A DNA stretch of 55,500 bases from Mesostigma viride. Lineage: Eukaryota > Streptophyta > Mesostigmatophyceae > Mesostigmatales > Mesostigmataceae. Below, one piece after another: positions 1-10,826 of this stretch (positions are counted from its first letter, which is position 1; every line of letters begins with the position of its first letter). The stretch covers positions 5,875,900-5,931,399 of the forward strand of contig RPFO01000156.1 of assembly GCA_009746045.1 (NCBI GenBank), read 5' to 3'. Under the pieces are notes generated by a model. That model did not search any database, had not been told where the DNA came from, and was given only the letters and a program-made list of their open reading frames with translations. Both the position numbers and the translations under genes were made by a program.

Positions 1-62
1 TATAGCGAGGACGAGGCCAGTGCGACTGTGCGATAGTGTGCAGCCATTTTCGATTTGCAGCC

Positions 63-674
63 ATGCCGAAGAAAGGGCCTGAATGGGATTTCGTTGTCGA
101 GAAGAAAGAAGCAGTCACGGATGCTGTTAGTAACACAACGCAGTATGTGTCGAGGATGTTCTGCTCATTTTGCAACAAGAACTTCTCCTACAAGGCGGGG
201 CCAATAAGCGTATTCCGAGTCCGTGCACACTTTGCCGGAATCGCAGGGGAAGGGGTGTTACCCTGCGACAAAATTCCACCGAATATCCGGAACAGGTTTC
301 TCAGGATTGCTAACAACAAGTTGCAGAAGTCAGACGCCAAGAAGGTGCACACTTTGAACAGGGCAATGGCGGAGATGGGAGGGGCTGCGCCGGCTGACTT
401 GTCGTCGGTTCCCAGCAAGCATCAAGGCCAGCTGAGCATCACCAAATGGCTGGTTCCCGTCGACGAACAAGGTATCCAGCTGCTGGCTGCCGAATTTTTT
501 ATCGAGAACGGCATTGCCTTCAATGCGGCTGAGAGCGCCTCTTTCAAGCAGATGGTGGCCGGCATGATCCAATACAAAGGAGGGCACGTCACCCCTCCTT
601 CTCGGAAGTTGTTGGGTGGCGAGCTGCTCGTGAAGAAGTTAGTTGTGTCTTATGTCCTCTCATGCATTATATAG
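63..674 (+). pseudogene. hAT-family transposase, N-terminal part (BED zinc finger)
   Basis: Reading from the ATG at 63 (a second in-frame ATG lies at 36), the protein has a BED-type zinc finger: C-x2-C near residues 34-37, a RAHFAG segment with the histidine near 56 and a further cysteine (GVLPC) near 68, counted from the 63 start. A FFIENGIAFN...SFKQMV block then resembles the start of the hAT transposase core. BED fingers bind element DNA in hAT and related transposases. The frame stops at 674 with no DDE core, so this is a first exon or a truncated copy; the element start may lie outside the window. A possible later remnant (WVTDNWT) occurs near 870. I am fairly sure of the family and unsure of exon structure. 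Confidence 0.7.
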
Positions 675-1145
675 TGGATGGCTTTCCTTACAATTAACTA
701 ATTAATTGATTCCTTACAGTTCCCGTTGCAGTCTGCTCCCCCCAGCATTTAACAAATCATAATCAGATAGGATTGCAGGGCATAAATTAATGGAAGATGT
801 TAATAAATAAGCATATACACCAAATTTCAGTTGCAATAACTGCATGACCATCATCAAGGAGCGTGCTAATTGGGTGACTGACAATTGGACCACAAAAACG
901 GTCGCGTATTTTACCGCCGCGTATTTTACACCCCCCACGTATAATACGCGTATTTTAGGTCCGCGTATTATACCCCGTACCCGTATTTGCCAACCTAGCT
1001 ATCCGGAAAAGACGAACTCTGCTGGTGCCATGATAGCTTACGAAATCTTGGGCGATGGCTACAGAAGATTATGTCAGCGTGCTCGTCTTGAGAAGACGAT
1101 TCTACTGCAACCACCCCGGTGTAATTTCATGAAGTGACACAACTA
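675..1145. other. Non-coding stretch with CGCGTATTTTA repeats
   Basis: No convincing gene. Around 895-990 the motif CGCGTATTTTA and its near-inverse (CGTATAATACGCG, GCGTATTATACC) recur in a short tract. A short frame at 844-1137 carries a WVTDNWT segment that could be a decayed hAT piece, but the rest is unrecognised. Confidence 0.35.
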
Positions 1146-1263
1146 TCAAGGAGACAACCAGCGCAGGCCAGAAATCGGGAGAATCCGGACCATGGTAGCT
1201 CGAGCCTGCCGTTATCTTGTCCGCGTGTTCGAGTCGTTCAGGATGATGAAGATGAATGGTGAT
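1146..1263 (-). mobile_element. Penelope-like element 3' end, left piece of a split copy
   Basis: This 118-bp segment is near-identical to the 3' end of the elements at 2249-3197 and 38102-38954, ending with ATCAAGGAGACAACC on this strand. It stops at ATGAATGGTGAT, which recurs at 12772-12783 where the rest of the same element sequence (to about 13112) begins. The two pieces are one PLE copy interrupted by the LINE at 1264-12771. Confidence 0.75.
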
Positions 1264-1405
1264 TAATTAATTAATTAATTAATAGACACGTGACTGCGTC
1301 ATGTGAGCATAAGTCCTCAGTGGGAGGGGAACATGCCGGATGGAATGGATGGTATAAGCTATCTAGGTCCTAGTTACATGGGTGTGGGCACCGCGGCCCG
1401 AATCG

Positions 1406-1792
1406 CTATGAATGCCATACTTGGTCACACGCGGAGCCCCCACAGGCTTGGGGGTGGTCTCCTAACATCACTACTTGCCATCTATCCTTGCGCACCATCT
1501 GCCTCCATATTACAGACAAACCAGGAGGCTGCCCGGGGGTGAGCCCGTCACGTCTAGTGTAGCACATGTCCATGCCGAGTCTATCACGAAAAGTCCACGG
1601 GTGGCGCCGGCGGCCCTGCCGCGCGCGGCCGGGGGCACGCCAGGTGAGGACATAACGCCCAGGCGGGGCGGGCTTGGTGCCAGCTAGTCTATCTGATGTA
1701 TCTACCTGATCTGTGCGGGCCAGGTGCCCGGCTAGGCCCAGGCGCCTGTGCCTAATAATGTGGGAAACATAGGGCAAATCAGCGTATAAACA
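1406..1792 (-). pseudogene. L1-like ORF2 C-terminus
   Basis: Minus-strand translation gives LYADLPYVSHIIRHRRLGLAGHLARTDQ, the conserved (I)(R/K)xRRLxxxGHLAR segment that follows the reverse transcriptase in L1-like ORF2 proteins. It aligns with the copies at 30850-31000, 48960-49100, 51640-51780 and 52780-52950. A later SVIWRQMVRKDRW block matches SVIWKKMMDKAKW in the 52570-53119 copy. Only the C-terminal tail is present and catalytic motifs are absent. Confidence 0.7.
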
Positions 1793-1804
1793 TGGTATCG
1801 GAGG
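1793..1804 (+). promoter_or_regulatory. copia-type primer binding site
   Basis: TGGTATCGGAGG is 10/12 identical to the tRNA-iMet primer binding site common in plant copia elements. It lies immediately after the CGTATAAACA duplication and just upstream of the gag start codon. Confidence 0.55.
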
Positions 1805-2248
1805 ATTGTTCATGAGCTCCAAGAAGACCACCAAGAAACCCAGCCCAGTTACAAGCTCCATGGCAAGCGAGGTGGACTACACTCCTATGCTGAATGTGTG
1901 CTCCAAGATGGTGCTGAAATTTGACGGCACAAGTTTACGTGGCTGGGAGGAGACCAAGACATCCCTTGAGGGCTTCTGTCGCTTCTACGGCTGTTTGGCA
2001 ATGATGTTCTGCTTGGCACCAAGGAGGACCCCAAGGCTGACATGGCTGTCGGCCTTGTTATCTCAGCTGCACTTGTTGGAGAAGCGAGGCGCATCCTATC
2101 GCTCGTGCCACACCAATCTGGAAGCAAGCTCTACAAGACGCTGAGGGAGGTCTACGAGCAGCAAAAGCTCACCAAGAGCCACCGGATGGACCTCAGGGTC
2201 CAGCTGCACAGGCTGCAAATGAAGCCAGGGGAGACCATCGGGCAGTAT

Positions 2249-3197
2249 CAAAGAGACAACCAGCGCAGGCCAGAAATCGGGAGAATCCGGACCATGGTAG
2301 CTCGAGCCTGCCGTTATCTTTTCCGCGTTTTCGAGTCGTTCAGGATGATGAAGATGAATGGTGATGGAAATGTGTATCCTTGTGCATTGAAATTATGGCT
2401 GGCTTACGTGTGGAGCGACTAGATGACCTAGACGGTGGGGCCGGAAACAGCATGCTTGATCAGGGCGTGTGTTTCGAGCCTAACTGGCCGGGAGTGTCTA
2501 GTGGTGAGCACCATTGCTGCGATCGCTCTCCCACCATTTACGAGGAAATACCCGCAAATGGAAAACCACTGAAAAGGTCTAGCTAGTCAGTCATCACGTT
2601 AGCCATGCCATGATTCCAAACGTCCAAGAACTGCACACGGTGCAAAGGCAAAAAGCCGGAGGACAGCACTTTCAAATGTGCGGCGGGAACCAAAAGCCCG
2701 CGGATGCCAGAAAACATCGTGTTGCGGCAGCGACGCGACGATGTGGACAACGAATCCAGTGCCAAGCTCGGAACGGCCGCAAAGGAGATCTGGCATCACA
2801 GGGTTCAGATGTGCGGAGATACTATGCGATCCAGCCGGTCCACGACCTGTTTGTAGAGCTTGTGCCAAGGGGCAGCACCGAACAGATGTGGGTGACGTTG
2901 CAAAAAACATCGGACTTGACGGAGCATAATGGCTCGGTCATAGTCTTTGACCAATAAACGCTGCAAGAGTTCAACAAGAGTCGTGATAAAATCAACACGA
3001 TAAGAACAAAGACGGGAAAAACGATGTAACTGAGAAAGAACAACACCATATTTTGCTGTGTGGAAAAGGAGACTGTGAATATCGGGGTAACGAATAAAAG
3101 GAATTTGCTGGTATTTAGGATCCTTGCGCTTATCATAGACAGCCGTACGCCAGCCCTTCTTGTTATGGGTAATGTTAAGATCGAGGTAATTGCAATG
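2249..3197 (-). mobile_element. Penelope-like element, 5'-truncated, inserted in copia gag
   Basis: This copy matches the one at 38102-38954 over nearly its whole length, in opposite orientation to copia. AGTAT flanks it (2244-2248 and 3198-3202). Removing the insert with one AGTAT rejoins gag in frame as GETIGQY-ILRG. Its 3' end is CTCTTTG(AT). The 5' end is truncated inside the reverse transcriptase and a roughly 550-bp 3' untranslated region follows the stop codon. Confidence 0.8.
2805..3197 (-). pseudogene. Penelope-like reverse transcriptase C-terminus
   Basis: On the minus strand the peptide begins HCNYLDLNITHNKKGW, then VYDKRKDP, IRYPDIHSLLS and, after a shift, KYGVVLSQLHRFSRLC, ending SPHI-stop at 2805. 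A (F/Y)LDL.I...Y.KR...P..S...SQ..R pattern is typical of the thumb end of Penelope-like and related algal reverse transcriptases. A missing C near 3062-3066, compared with the sister copy, shifts the frame just before KYGVV. The catalytic palm is absent, so the copy is dead. Confidence 0.65.
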
Positions 3198-4135
3198 AGT
3201 ATATCCTAAGGGGACTGCTGCTGCTGGCGGAGTACCGTGCTGTGGGGGGAGTCATGGTCGTGATCGACCAAGACTTCGCAGCCATTCTCAAGAGCGGCCT
3301 AGCCAGACAAATATCGCCCTGCGCTGATATATCGGTGCATTTCAAGGAGGAGGACAACTTGGAGGATCGAGGTCAAGGCTGCGCTGTTGGAGGCGGAGGA
3401 CATGCTGATGGGAGGGCGTTCTGCTGAAGCAAAGAAGGAGAGCTCATCGGACGGCCAGGCTTTCCACACTACTACCAAGAAAAGTGGAGGAAAGCGGTGC
3501 TATCACTGCAAGAAGCTCGGGCACGTGGAGGCCCAGTGCTGGGACAAGCATCCGGAGCTGAAGCAAGAACGCAAGAACCAGGCGACGCGACGGAACCACA
3601 CGACATCAGCGGCGAGAAAGGGGCACTCACCAGGTGCCAGCGAGGCGCACATCACCCAGGAGGCTGCAGAGCTGCCGTCCGGCTTCGTCTTCGCCACCAT
3701 CGCCGAGTCGCCATCGCCGTCGGACACTGCTGCACTCACGCAATATGAAAAGAAGGCGCCGACCAGCTGGGTGCTGGATTCTGCAGCGAGCTGTCACATC
3801 ACTCACATGACGCCATGCCCGTCGGATTTCGGGTGCCTGCACCCTCACAACAGGGAAATCGCCGGCTCATGCGGCAAACTGAAGGCGACAGCCATGCATC
3901 GGGACTGTCAAGCTGAAGCTGCCGGGCCAGGAGGCAGACGTGCACCTCCAAAACGCGCTGCTCGTTCCAAAGCTGAGCACCCGACTTTTATCTGTCGGCC
4001 AGCTCGTCAAGGATGGCCACAACGTCGACCTCGCCAAGCGGGTTGCTGTGCTGAACAGCAGGCCCTGCAGCATGGTGACGAGGAACAACACCTACTTTTG
4101 CCCGCGCGCGGTGCGGACGAAGCGATGGACGCCCA

Positions 4136-4167
4136 CCCTAGCCTAATATGGATTTGTACTACAGCAC
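4136..4167 (+). repeat. Terminal inverted repeat, left
   Basis: The left end of the transposon pairs with 11689-11720. Thirty-one of 32 positions agree. TSD CCA lies just outside. Confidence 0.85.
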
Positions 4168-4251
4168 TAGTACAAATTGGTTTTTTTTCAACATTGTTAT
4201 TTAATGCCTCTCATAGGTCCAAAGCATGGAGGTCAGTGTCCCAACATGTGG

Positions 4252-4640
4252 TGACACCGTGACACCGTGACACCGTGACACCGTGACACCGTGACACCGT
4301 GACATCACAACACTAGCATTTCACAGTTTGTATGATGTCACATGGTAATGTGACGTTCAGCACTGGTATCATGATGTCCACATGTAAGCTAAAGCGCTGC
4401 CCAACATGACGTGACACCGTGACATCATGACACCGTGACATCGTGACACCGTGACACCGTGACATCACAACACTAGCTAGCATTTCACAGTTTGTATGAT
4501 GTCACAAGGTAATGTGATGTACAGCACTGATATCATGATGTCCACATGTAAGCTGAAGCGCTGCCCAACATGACGTGACACCGCACGACATCATGACACC
4601 GTGACATCGTGACACCGTGACATCGTGACACCGTGACATT
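4252..4640 (+). repeat. Left subterminal array: GTGACACC octamers in a higher-order repeat
   Basis: Runs of GTGACACC and the variant GTGACATC alternate with a spacer containing CACAACACTAG, TTTCACAGTTTGTATGATG, GTAATGTGA and AAGCGCTGCCCAACATGAC. The spacer plus octamer unit occurs about two and a half times. The same octamer, inverted, forms the array at the other end with a different spacer. Such subterminal clusters are candidate transposase binding sites. Confidence 0.8.
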
Positions 4641-5358
4641 GAATCTTGCTATGTATGGAGATATCGTTTTTCACTTCTCTAACTTGAGTAATGCAAGCAC
4701 AAGGCAACATAATTAGTTTTGAACCCCTGAAAAGAAAGAACCTTACATGCCCTACGTCTCAGAACACTGTTGCATCATGCATGACACCAGGACACGGTGA
4801 CAAAGTGGCATGGCACAAGATACAACTGCATTTGACACCAAATATTGATAAGGCTAAACAACTAGCCTTCATTCCTAAATAGCCATGCATGCATCACATT
4901 CTTTACTGAAATATGACATGGATCTACTAAGTCAACCATGCAGTCACATGTGAGTCTCAAACCATTAAAACAGGTATGCGCATATGTGTATTCCATCTGG
5001 GTTTGATGCCCAGGCGCATACCATTAATTAGACAACTAGTCCAAAACAATGCATGTCTCACTTAATAGTCATCATAATACACATCTTGTTCCAGATTGTT
5101 ATTTGGTATTTCACCAGACGCCTCCGAGGCACTGCGTCCGATGATGCCTGGTGCAAAACAATAGCATTTATAGCACGCAAAACAAGAAAGCAAAACAAGA
5201 AAGTTACGTATTTTCTCCGACACCAAACGTCATCGTACCCTCCATGCAGCAGCCTCGTGCAAGCTGAATTGCATAGAAGCTGCAACTACGATTCTATTCA
5301 TGAAAGCATACAGGCAGGCAGTCGACATCCCAAGCAGGATAACCCCCCTAAACAACAA

Positions 5359-5457
5359 CCCCTCGCGGGGGGCGCGTGAAAACGGCAAAGGCAAAGCGGA
5401 GCCCGCCGCCTTTGGGCGGGCGGAGCGGAGCCTTTTTCACGCGCCCCCCGCGAGGGG
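5359..5457. repeat. Snapback repeat with 24-bp perfect arms
   Basis: Arm 5359-5382 (CCCCTCGCGGGGGGCGCGTG then AAAA) is exactly complementary to 5434-5457. The roughly 50-base loop is GC-rich with its own GCCCGCC/GGGCGGGC pairing. The structure looks like a small foldback element or a strong hairpin. Confidence 0.75.
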
Positions 5458-5891
5458 AAATTTTTTTTGGAAAATGGGGCAAACCATGGGGGTTTTCTTA
5501 CGGAATTTACCTGCGATCTTCCTTGCGATGCAGTTTTGCCTGGTCGCTCGCGCTCCCCGTCCGAACCGCCATCAGAGGCTGCATTAATTCTATTAAGCTC
5601 ATTCAGCGCGCCCCGGACGTACACGGTTGATTTCTTATCTTTTGGTTGTTCATCTGCCTTCCCGTCTACAGCAGCGCCATCATCGGCTGTCTCGGCATGC
5701 TCTGCACGTTCATCCGAGCCATACTGTTCATGGATTTCTGCCGGCGGCTGCTGTTCGCCGCTAGCCATCGCAGCTATATCCTATCAAACTCCGCTGTCCT
5801 AAAAACACGAACAAACACGAGGGCACGCAAATTATCTACGTCGTGCGTCCAGAAGTACTTGTCGAGCTTAATCTGTATATTATTTTGCGTT

Positions 5892-6087
5892 CAAGTTCTC
5901 CGGACCTCGTGACATCGGGTGCATGCCTTCGTTCCCGAGGTCGATGTCCCGAGGTCCCGAGAACTTGCGGCCCAAATTTAGGTGGTGTCCCGAGGTCCCG
6001 ACACCTGATTGGCCCGTTGAGATTCGCTCAGAATCAAGAGCAATCAATGCGGACCACGAGTAGCTCGGACCTCGTGACACCACCTCG
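5892..6087. repeat. Two clustered inverted repeats built on CCCGAGGTC
   Basis: CAAGTTCTCCGGACCTCGTG at about 5892 pairs imperfectly with GAGGTCCCGAGAACTTG near 5950-5967. A second pair joins GGTGGTGTCCCGAGGTC near 5983 to GACCTCGTGACACCACC near 6068-6084. Several CCCGAGGTC copies lie between them. Confidence 0.55.
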
Positions 6088-8574
6088 GGCCAGGCGGGTG
6101 CACTTGCACGCCGATATATCGACAACGATGGAAGATTGCATCGGTAAAATGTATTCTAAAGACTTTGACCGAACGACTTTCTTCATTACCGCTGCAACTT
6201 TTTTTTCCTGAGCTACCGCATATTTCCGACCAATTTCAAGGCTGCGTCAGGCTTGGCAGACCCATACTTCGTATATATATGCGTTTGCCCCGAACGTCAT
6301 GTTTAATGCAGGCTTTGTGGACTCTAAAGACGCCCACGATGTTGGGGCTTTTATCAGCCTCTGGACATGTAGAAACTGCGGTCAGCAGGTGAATGCCGGA
6401 ACGAGTTCTGCGGCGGGGTGTGCGAAACAGACATCAAGCGCACGGCAGACATGGATACCTCCGAGCGGTATGTTCCCTTATTCAAATCTACGGGCCAATT
6501 CACTCCTTGTTGAATCCCTGACCTTGTCACGGATGAATATGTTACCAGTTCCCCATCTCCGGAGTTTCTCTTTTGGTCATCTTCTTATCTTACGGGAGGT
6601 GCGTCATGAATCGTATAGCGAGCTACGGTTTCATGGCGAGCCTTTTCTTCACATCAGCGACGTACAGGTTACCTTAGAGGCTAGGGATGTCAAGGAACTC
6701 TTCACACGGATATTAGGGAGGGTGCATGACGGATTGCGGGCAAGATATTACGGGCTGGCTGGCAGCCTTGCAGCGCTATTGCCTCCGATCGATGGCAATG
6801 ATTTGCAGGCAGGGCTATGGATCACAAAGCTGTTGCTTTGCTCTAGTTGTACATGCTGCAATTTATTGGCATTGTGCTCACGGCAAGTAATGTTGCATGA
6901 CATGGTTGACCACGAAGATTGATGGAAAACCTTGAAGCAATTGGTGGCTTTCTTGGATGCTCGATGGCTTCACATGCTTGTGAGTCCATAAAACCCACTG
7001 TATACGTGCCCACCATCTCTAAGCTGAAAGCATCTGCCTTCAACAAGCATCTTAAGACATGCATGCACATGAGAACTGTCATGGTTTGTGGAGAGGGTGG
7101 CATATTGCGTGAGAGTGGAGAGAGGACAGTGGCCGGGCTAGGCCAGCTACCTGTGCTGCCACACGGCCGGGCGGCAAACACTGATGCACAAGCTGCCTTA
7201 CACGCCAGCACCCAAGCTGCCTTCACACCCCTGAATGATGAGCAGAGGGCATCCTGGACGGCCGCATCCATGCAGTTCATGCAGTTCAGGCTGTGCGTGC
7301 TGGCCAAGGGCACGGGTAAATGAGCCAATGGCGGGCTATTATTACGCACGTTGCAACCAGCGCCAATGAAGCAACCCAAGCCTGCCCTCCTGACAGGTAT
7401 GTGTGTTTTGTTTTCTCATGTGGTGTGCACAACCAGCAATCCTTTATTTCCCTATGATGCATGTTTGCGGAATTCTGGCAACCTGGCACATGGCCAAACT
7501 CCTCAATGTCAGGGGTGGGAGGGGTTGTTTGTCAAGTGGATAGACACACGCACATGCTCAACACCTCTTGCTCCAATGCCACTGCCACTCACCCAGAAAC
7601 TCAGGCACAACCACGCACGATCGCTAAGCTGCTAGCCAGAATCGCAGTCCTCACCAAAGTGAGGGATGGGGCACCAGCTAGTTTGACAGTCTGGCTGAGG
7701 ACGTGCAGGAGTTGAATGACATATCTGAAGCAAGTAGTCACGGATGGCTTGGAGAAACATGGTGAAGCATGCATGGGCATGCATCTCATGTTGACAAGGG
7801 CCAGAGCAAGAGCATGAGCACGATGCATGTGCCTATGTAGAGGCCATTGGGCTTGCACTATCTGTTGAAGACAGCTGCGGTATTGTGGCCAAGCGGCTCA
7901 CCGGGGATGTGCAGTGGCTTCTTCATGCTAGGTATGATGGCGGCCAAGTGCAGTCCTTTGGTGGCATATTTCAAGCCGGCAACCTCGAGGTAGCAACTGA
8001 GCAGTGTATGAGCTGTCTGGCTATGCACCACAGCGCTGGCTGAGGAGATCTAGTCCAACTTGGAAGCTGCGTTGCCAGCAACGTGGGCCCCTATAACAGA
8101 GACAGGGACATGGGGGCATCCATGGTGATGCAGAGGACCATGTGTGGCAACCTTGGTCAGGCGGGCCGGTTGCCAAGGGATGTGCTGCTACCAAATCAAG
8201 GCGCACAAAACACATCGCAACCATGCCGACGGCCGAGATGCCTGGCATCAGATTAGATTATTACATTGCCAAGCTGAGTTTGCGGCTACCGTGCGTGCTG
8301 TGGGTTTGAACTGATCATGCTAGCCAACGTGACAGTTGGCAGTTCTTATGTCTAACAAGCCCCTACTTGAAAATTGCCTTAGCATGGCCGTATGCACATA
8401 TATACAACCATGTCTAGCCACTGTTCATGTTCATATATCTTTGTCTGTGTGTCACAAAAGTTGTGTTATATTATCTGTGCAAGGTCTGAACAGTTAGCAA
8501 CACAGTTGGTGGGAGTTGGCCATACCGTTACTAAAGAACTTTGCATCCAAGGTTGAGTGATTAGCTGGAAACTC

Positions 8575-9125
8575 GCAGGTGTTGCATGGACCAGTGAACC
8601 CAATGACACTTGATGGACCTGAAGTTTTGTGCAATGTCTGAAATGACATGATGATTAACATGGGCGCTTGTTTTCAGCCTCACCTGAGCACATCTTGCAT
8701 GGGAACTGCAAGAAATGTGGCGGAAATGCAAAAAACGCACATTTTTTCTCACATTTGCTAGCAAGCTGTCAATGAATGAAGTACAACAGACCTGGATTTT
8801 TGTGCAATGTCTACTATGATGATATTTAATATGCTTGCAAGTTTCCAGCCCCAACTGAGCACATCTTGTATGAAAACTGTCATGAAATGTGTGAAAAAAA
8901 CGCGAAAAACGTGCATTTTTGCTAGCATTTGGTGGCATTTTGTTACCAAATACAGTACGATGGACCTGATTTTTTGTGCCATGTCTACATTTATGATGTG
9001 TAACGTGATTGCAAATTTCCAGCCTCGACTGAACACATCTTCCATGGAAACTGCTATGAGATGTGGTGAAACGGTGCGTTTTTGCTAGCATTTGGTGGCA
9101 GTTTGTCACCAAATGAGGTCAGATG
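8575..9125. repeat. About 174-bp tandem repeat, three copies plus a partial
   Basis: The anchor GACCTG followed by TTTTGTGCAATGTCT-like sequence occurs at 8616, 8789 and 8963, spaced 173-174 bp. Each unit contains AGCACATCTT, a GAAATGTG-like step and TTTTTGCTAGCATTTGGTGG. A decayed fourth start lies near 9124. The tract sits directly before the DUF7869-like gene. Confidence 0.7.
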
Positions 9126-9415
9126 ACCATGGGACATGGTGCACAGATGGTAGACATGAGCATAAGCCTACATGCAAACAGCCAGGTCAGGAGCTCTTTA
9201 TTTGCATATCAAATGGTATTTGTTTGTATTAAAATCTGGAAAGTTGCTAAAAATAGACATGCCAAAAATAGACCAACCGATGTCGAAAAATTCTGGAAAG
9301 TCAAATTCCTTTTACTGGTGTCATGGACATGCTGCCTACCAATATCTAGCATGTTTGGACTCAATTTGCTCCTTGTAGGGCTTATAAGGGCATTTTTTGG
9401 CACTTTCATACCGTT

Positions 9416-10543
9416 GTGGGCTTGGGTAGCACTGCTGGACGGCGTGTTCGAGGATCCCGTTCAATATCTGCCAGGATTGGGGAGGCCAAAGCGCTTTGTG
9501 AGCTATGGATTCGGCGTTGGTTACGCCCAGCAGTTGAGAAAGATCCTCGAGATGGCCGCAGCATTCTTGAGCAACCCTGCAAGAAGACTTTGTACTCGGA
9601 GTATGTTAGGGAGAGACAAGATTACAATGCACCTGTGGTTAGTATTTCGCTTTTCAGGACAATCTTCAAAGCAGTGGCGACAATCATGGAAGTCCATGTT
9701 GAGCGTTTTCGCACAAAGGTTATGGGTGAATGTTCCCGCTGTCGAAAGCTGAAGGATGCCATTTTGTTTTACCGGACCACTGACCGGGCCAGGTGGGAGG
9801 CCAGTAAGGAGAAGTTAGCTGATCACACTGATTTCTTTAATGGGGAGCGGATGGCTTATCTGCAGCGAAGGTTCGAAGGCGCCAAGCATTTTTTTGTTTC
9901 CATAGTCATGGATGGTTTGGCAAAGATGAAGACAGCGGTTCCAACGAGGGGGAGCGCCTCGAAAGAGTGGCTTAGCAGCCGCCAGCTTCATATACCGTAC
10001 CAGTTAGTCTGCTCTATTTTGCACGGGGTGAGGACGTATTTTTGGGTCATCATGCCATGGGTAGCTAATTCTGAGGTTTCTGGTAATTCAGGGCGCGTCA
10101 CGGCAACAGTGCTCACGCATCAGTTGTTGGAAGTGGTTGTTGAGCGTCCATGGGAGAAGTCCACTGATCCTGAGATTCGTGAGTTTGGCCTTGCCCCTAA
10201 CCTCGTCCTTCAAGTGGATGGGGGTGGGGACAACATGAACAACGAGTTGTTGGGGTTCCTAGCTGTTCTCATTGTCCGCCGCCTCTTTGCTCGCATCAGG
10301 GTGTGCCGGCTTCCACCGGGACACACACACAATGATGCTGACCAAAGGTTTGGTTGGTTCATCCGGTGGTACAACGGCATCAAGAACCGTGTGTCAGATC
10401 TTCCACCGGTGCTGATGCTGACGTTTCAAGACGTGCTGCAGGGGCTGAAGCGTGCCTTTGCACAGCAGTGTGCAAGGGTGCATAACAATCAGTGCATGGC
10501 TGGTTATCGCGAGGTCATGTTTTGCCTGGCATGGTCCCTCTAA
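9416..10543 (+). CDS. DUF7869-like putative DDE transposase
   Basis: A 375-aa frame contains a CSRC knuckle at residues 106-109, H137, a GERMAYLQRRFEGAK helix (143-157), VMDGLAKMKT (164-173), LQVDGGGDNMNNE (265-277) and PPGHTHNDADQRFG (300-313). This order (C-x2-C, H, ER.AY, D-G, D-x4-N and GHTH-x-x-D) is the pattern I associate with DUF7869 proteins of transposon origin. D166, D268 and D307 are plausible RNase-H-fold catalytic acids. It is the only recognisable gene in the element and so the likely transposase. The first ATG is uncertain: the upstream overlapping frame at 9123-9752 and a possible short intron near 9640-9660 suggest a 5' exon is missing. Family membership is from memory of motifs, not a search. 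Confidence 0.6.
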   Translation: MGLGSTAGRRVRGSRSISARIGEAKALCELWIRRWLRPAVEKDPRDGRSILEQPCKKTLYSEYVRERQDYNAPVVSISLFRTIFKAVATIMEVHVERFRTKVMGECSRCRKLKDAILFYRTTDRARWEASKEKLADHTDFFNGERMAYLQRRFEGAKHFFVSIVMDGLAKMKTAVPTRGSASKEWLSSRQLHIPYQLVCSILHGVRTYFWVIMPWVANSEVSGNSGRVTATVLTHQLLEVVVERPWEKSTDPEIREFGLAPNLVLQVDGGGDNMNNELLGFLAVLIVRRLFARIRVCRLPPGHTHNDADQRFGWFIRWYNGIKNRVSDLPPVLMLTFQDVLQGLKRAFAQQCARVHNNQCMAGYREVMFCLAWSL

Positions 10544-10826
10544 TGATGACTCTATGTCATAAATGTCCCTCACTATAACGACTCAATGAGAATGTGTTAT
10601 AATTTTTCATTTTAAGTTAGACATGTATGATGTCAATGAGGCACCCATGAATATACTTAGTTGTCTCTTTTATACAGTCACATGATGTGTTCCCACGTAC
10701 CATGCTGAAATAAATTATGTGCATGCTTAAATATTGTCAAGGCAAGCAGCAATTAATAAACGCTTAGCTGCAATTTGTGAATGCTTACATGTGTATAGTT
10801 AGACAACTACAATGTCAATACAATTC
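10544..10826. other. AT-rich 3' flank of the DUF7869-like gene
   Basis: No gene seen. The sequence is AT-rich and leads into the right subterminal array. Confidence 0.4.

Larger units (their letters stand above)
1806..4135 (+). pseudogene. copia gag-protease, frameshifted and interrupted
   Basis: Gag-like sequence runs from an ATG at 1806 through LKFDGTSLRGWEETKTSL and, after frameshifts, SKLYKTLREVYEQQKLTKSHR...LQMKPGETIGQY to 2248. It resumes after the PLE insert as ILRG...AEYRAVGGVMV...DFAAILKSGL. A CCHC zinc knuckle (CYHCKKLGHVEAQC) sits at 3499-3540 and an aspartic protease motif (WVLDSAASCHIT) near 3768-3805. The gag-pre-integrase-like stretch ALLVPKLSTRLLSVGQLVKDGHNV follows in another frame from about 3940. 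These are order and motifs of a Ty1/copia polyprotein, with at least three frameshifts. After excising the transposon at 4136-11720 the frame continues to about 11992 but shows no recognised domain. Confidence 0.75.
4641..8560. other. Transposon interior without recognisable genes
   Basis: Open frames at 6299-6922 (207 aa) and 6919-7323 (134 aa) are adjacent and on the same strand, but show no motif I recognise and could be decayed exons of the transposon. The rest is AT-rich with frequent CATGCATG steps. Two palindromic structures lie at 5359-5457 and 5892-6087. Confidence 0.4.

Noticed and set aside
2610-2957. 115-aa frame, identical at 38247-38594
   Set aside because: Lies in the 3' region of the PLE on the antisense strand; identity reflects repeat copies, not a gene.
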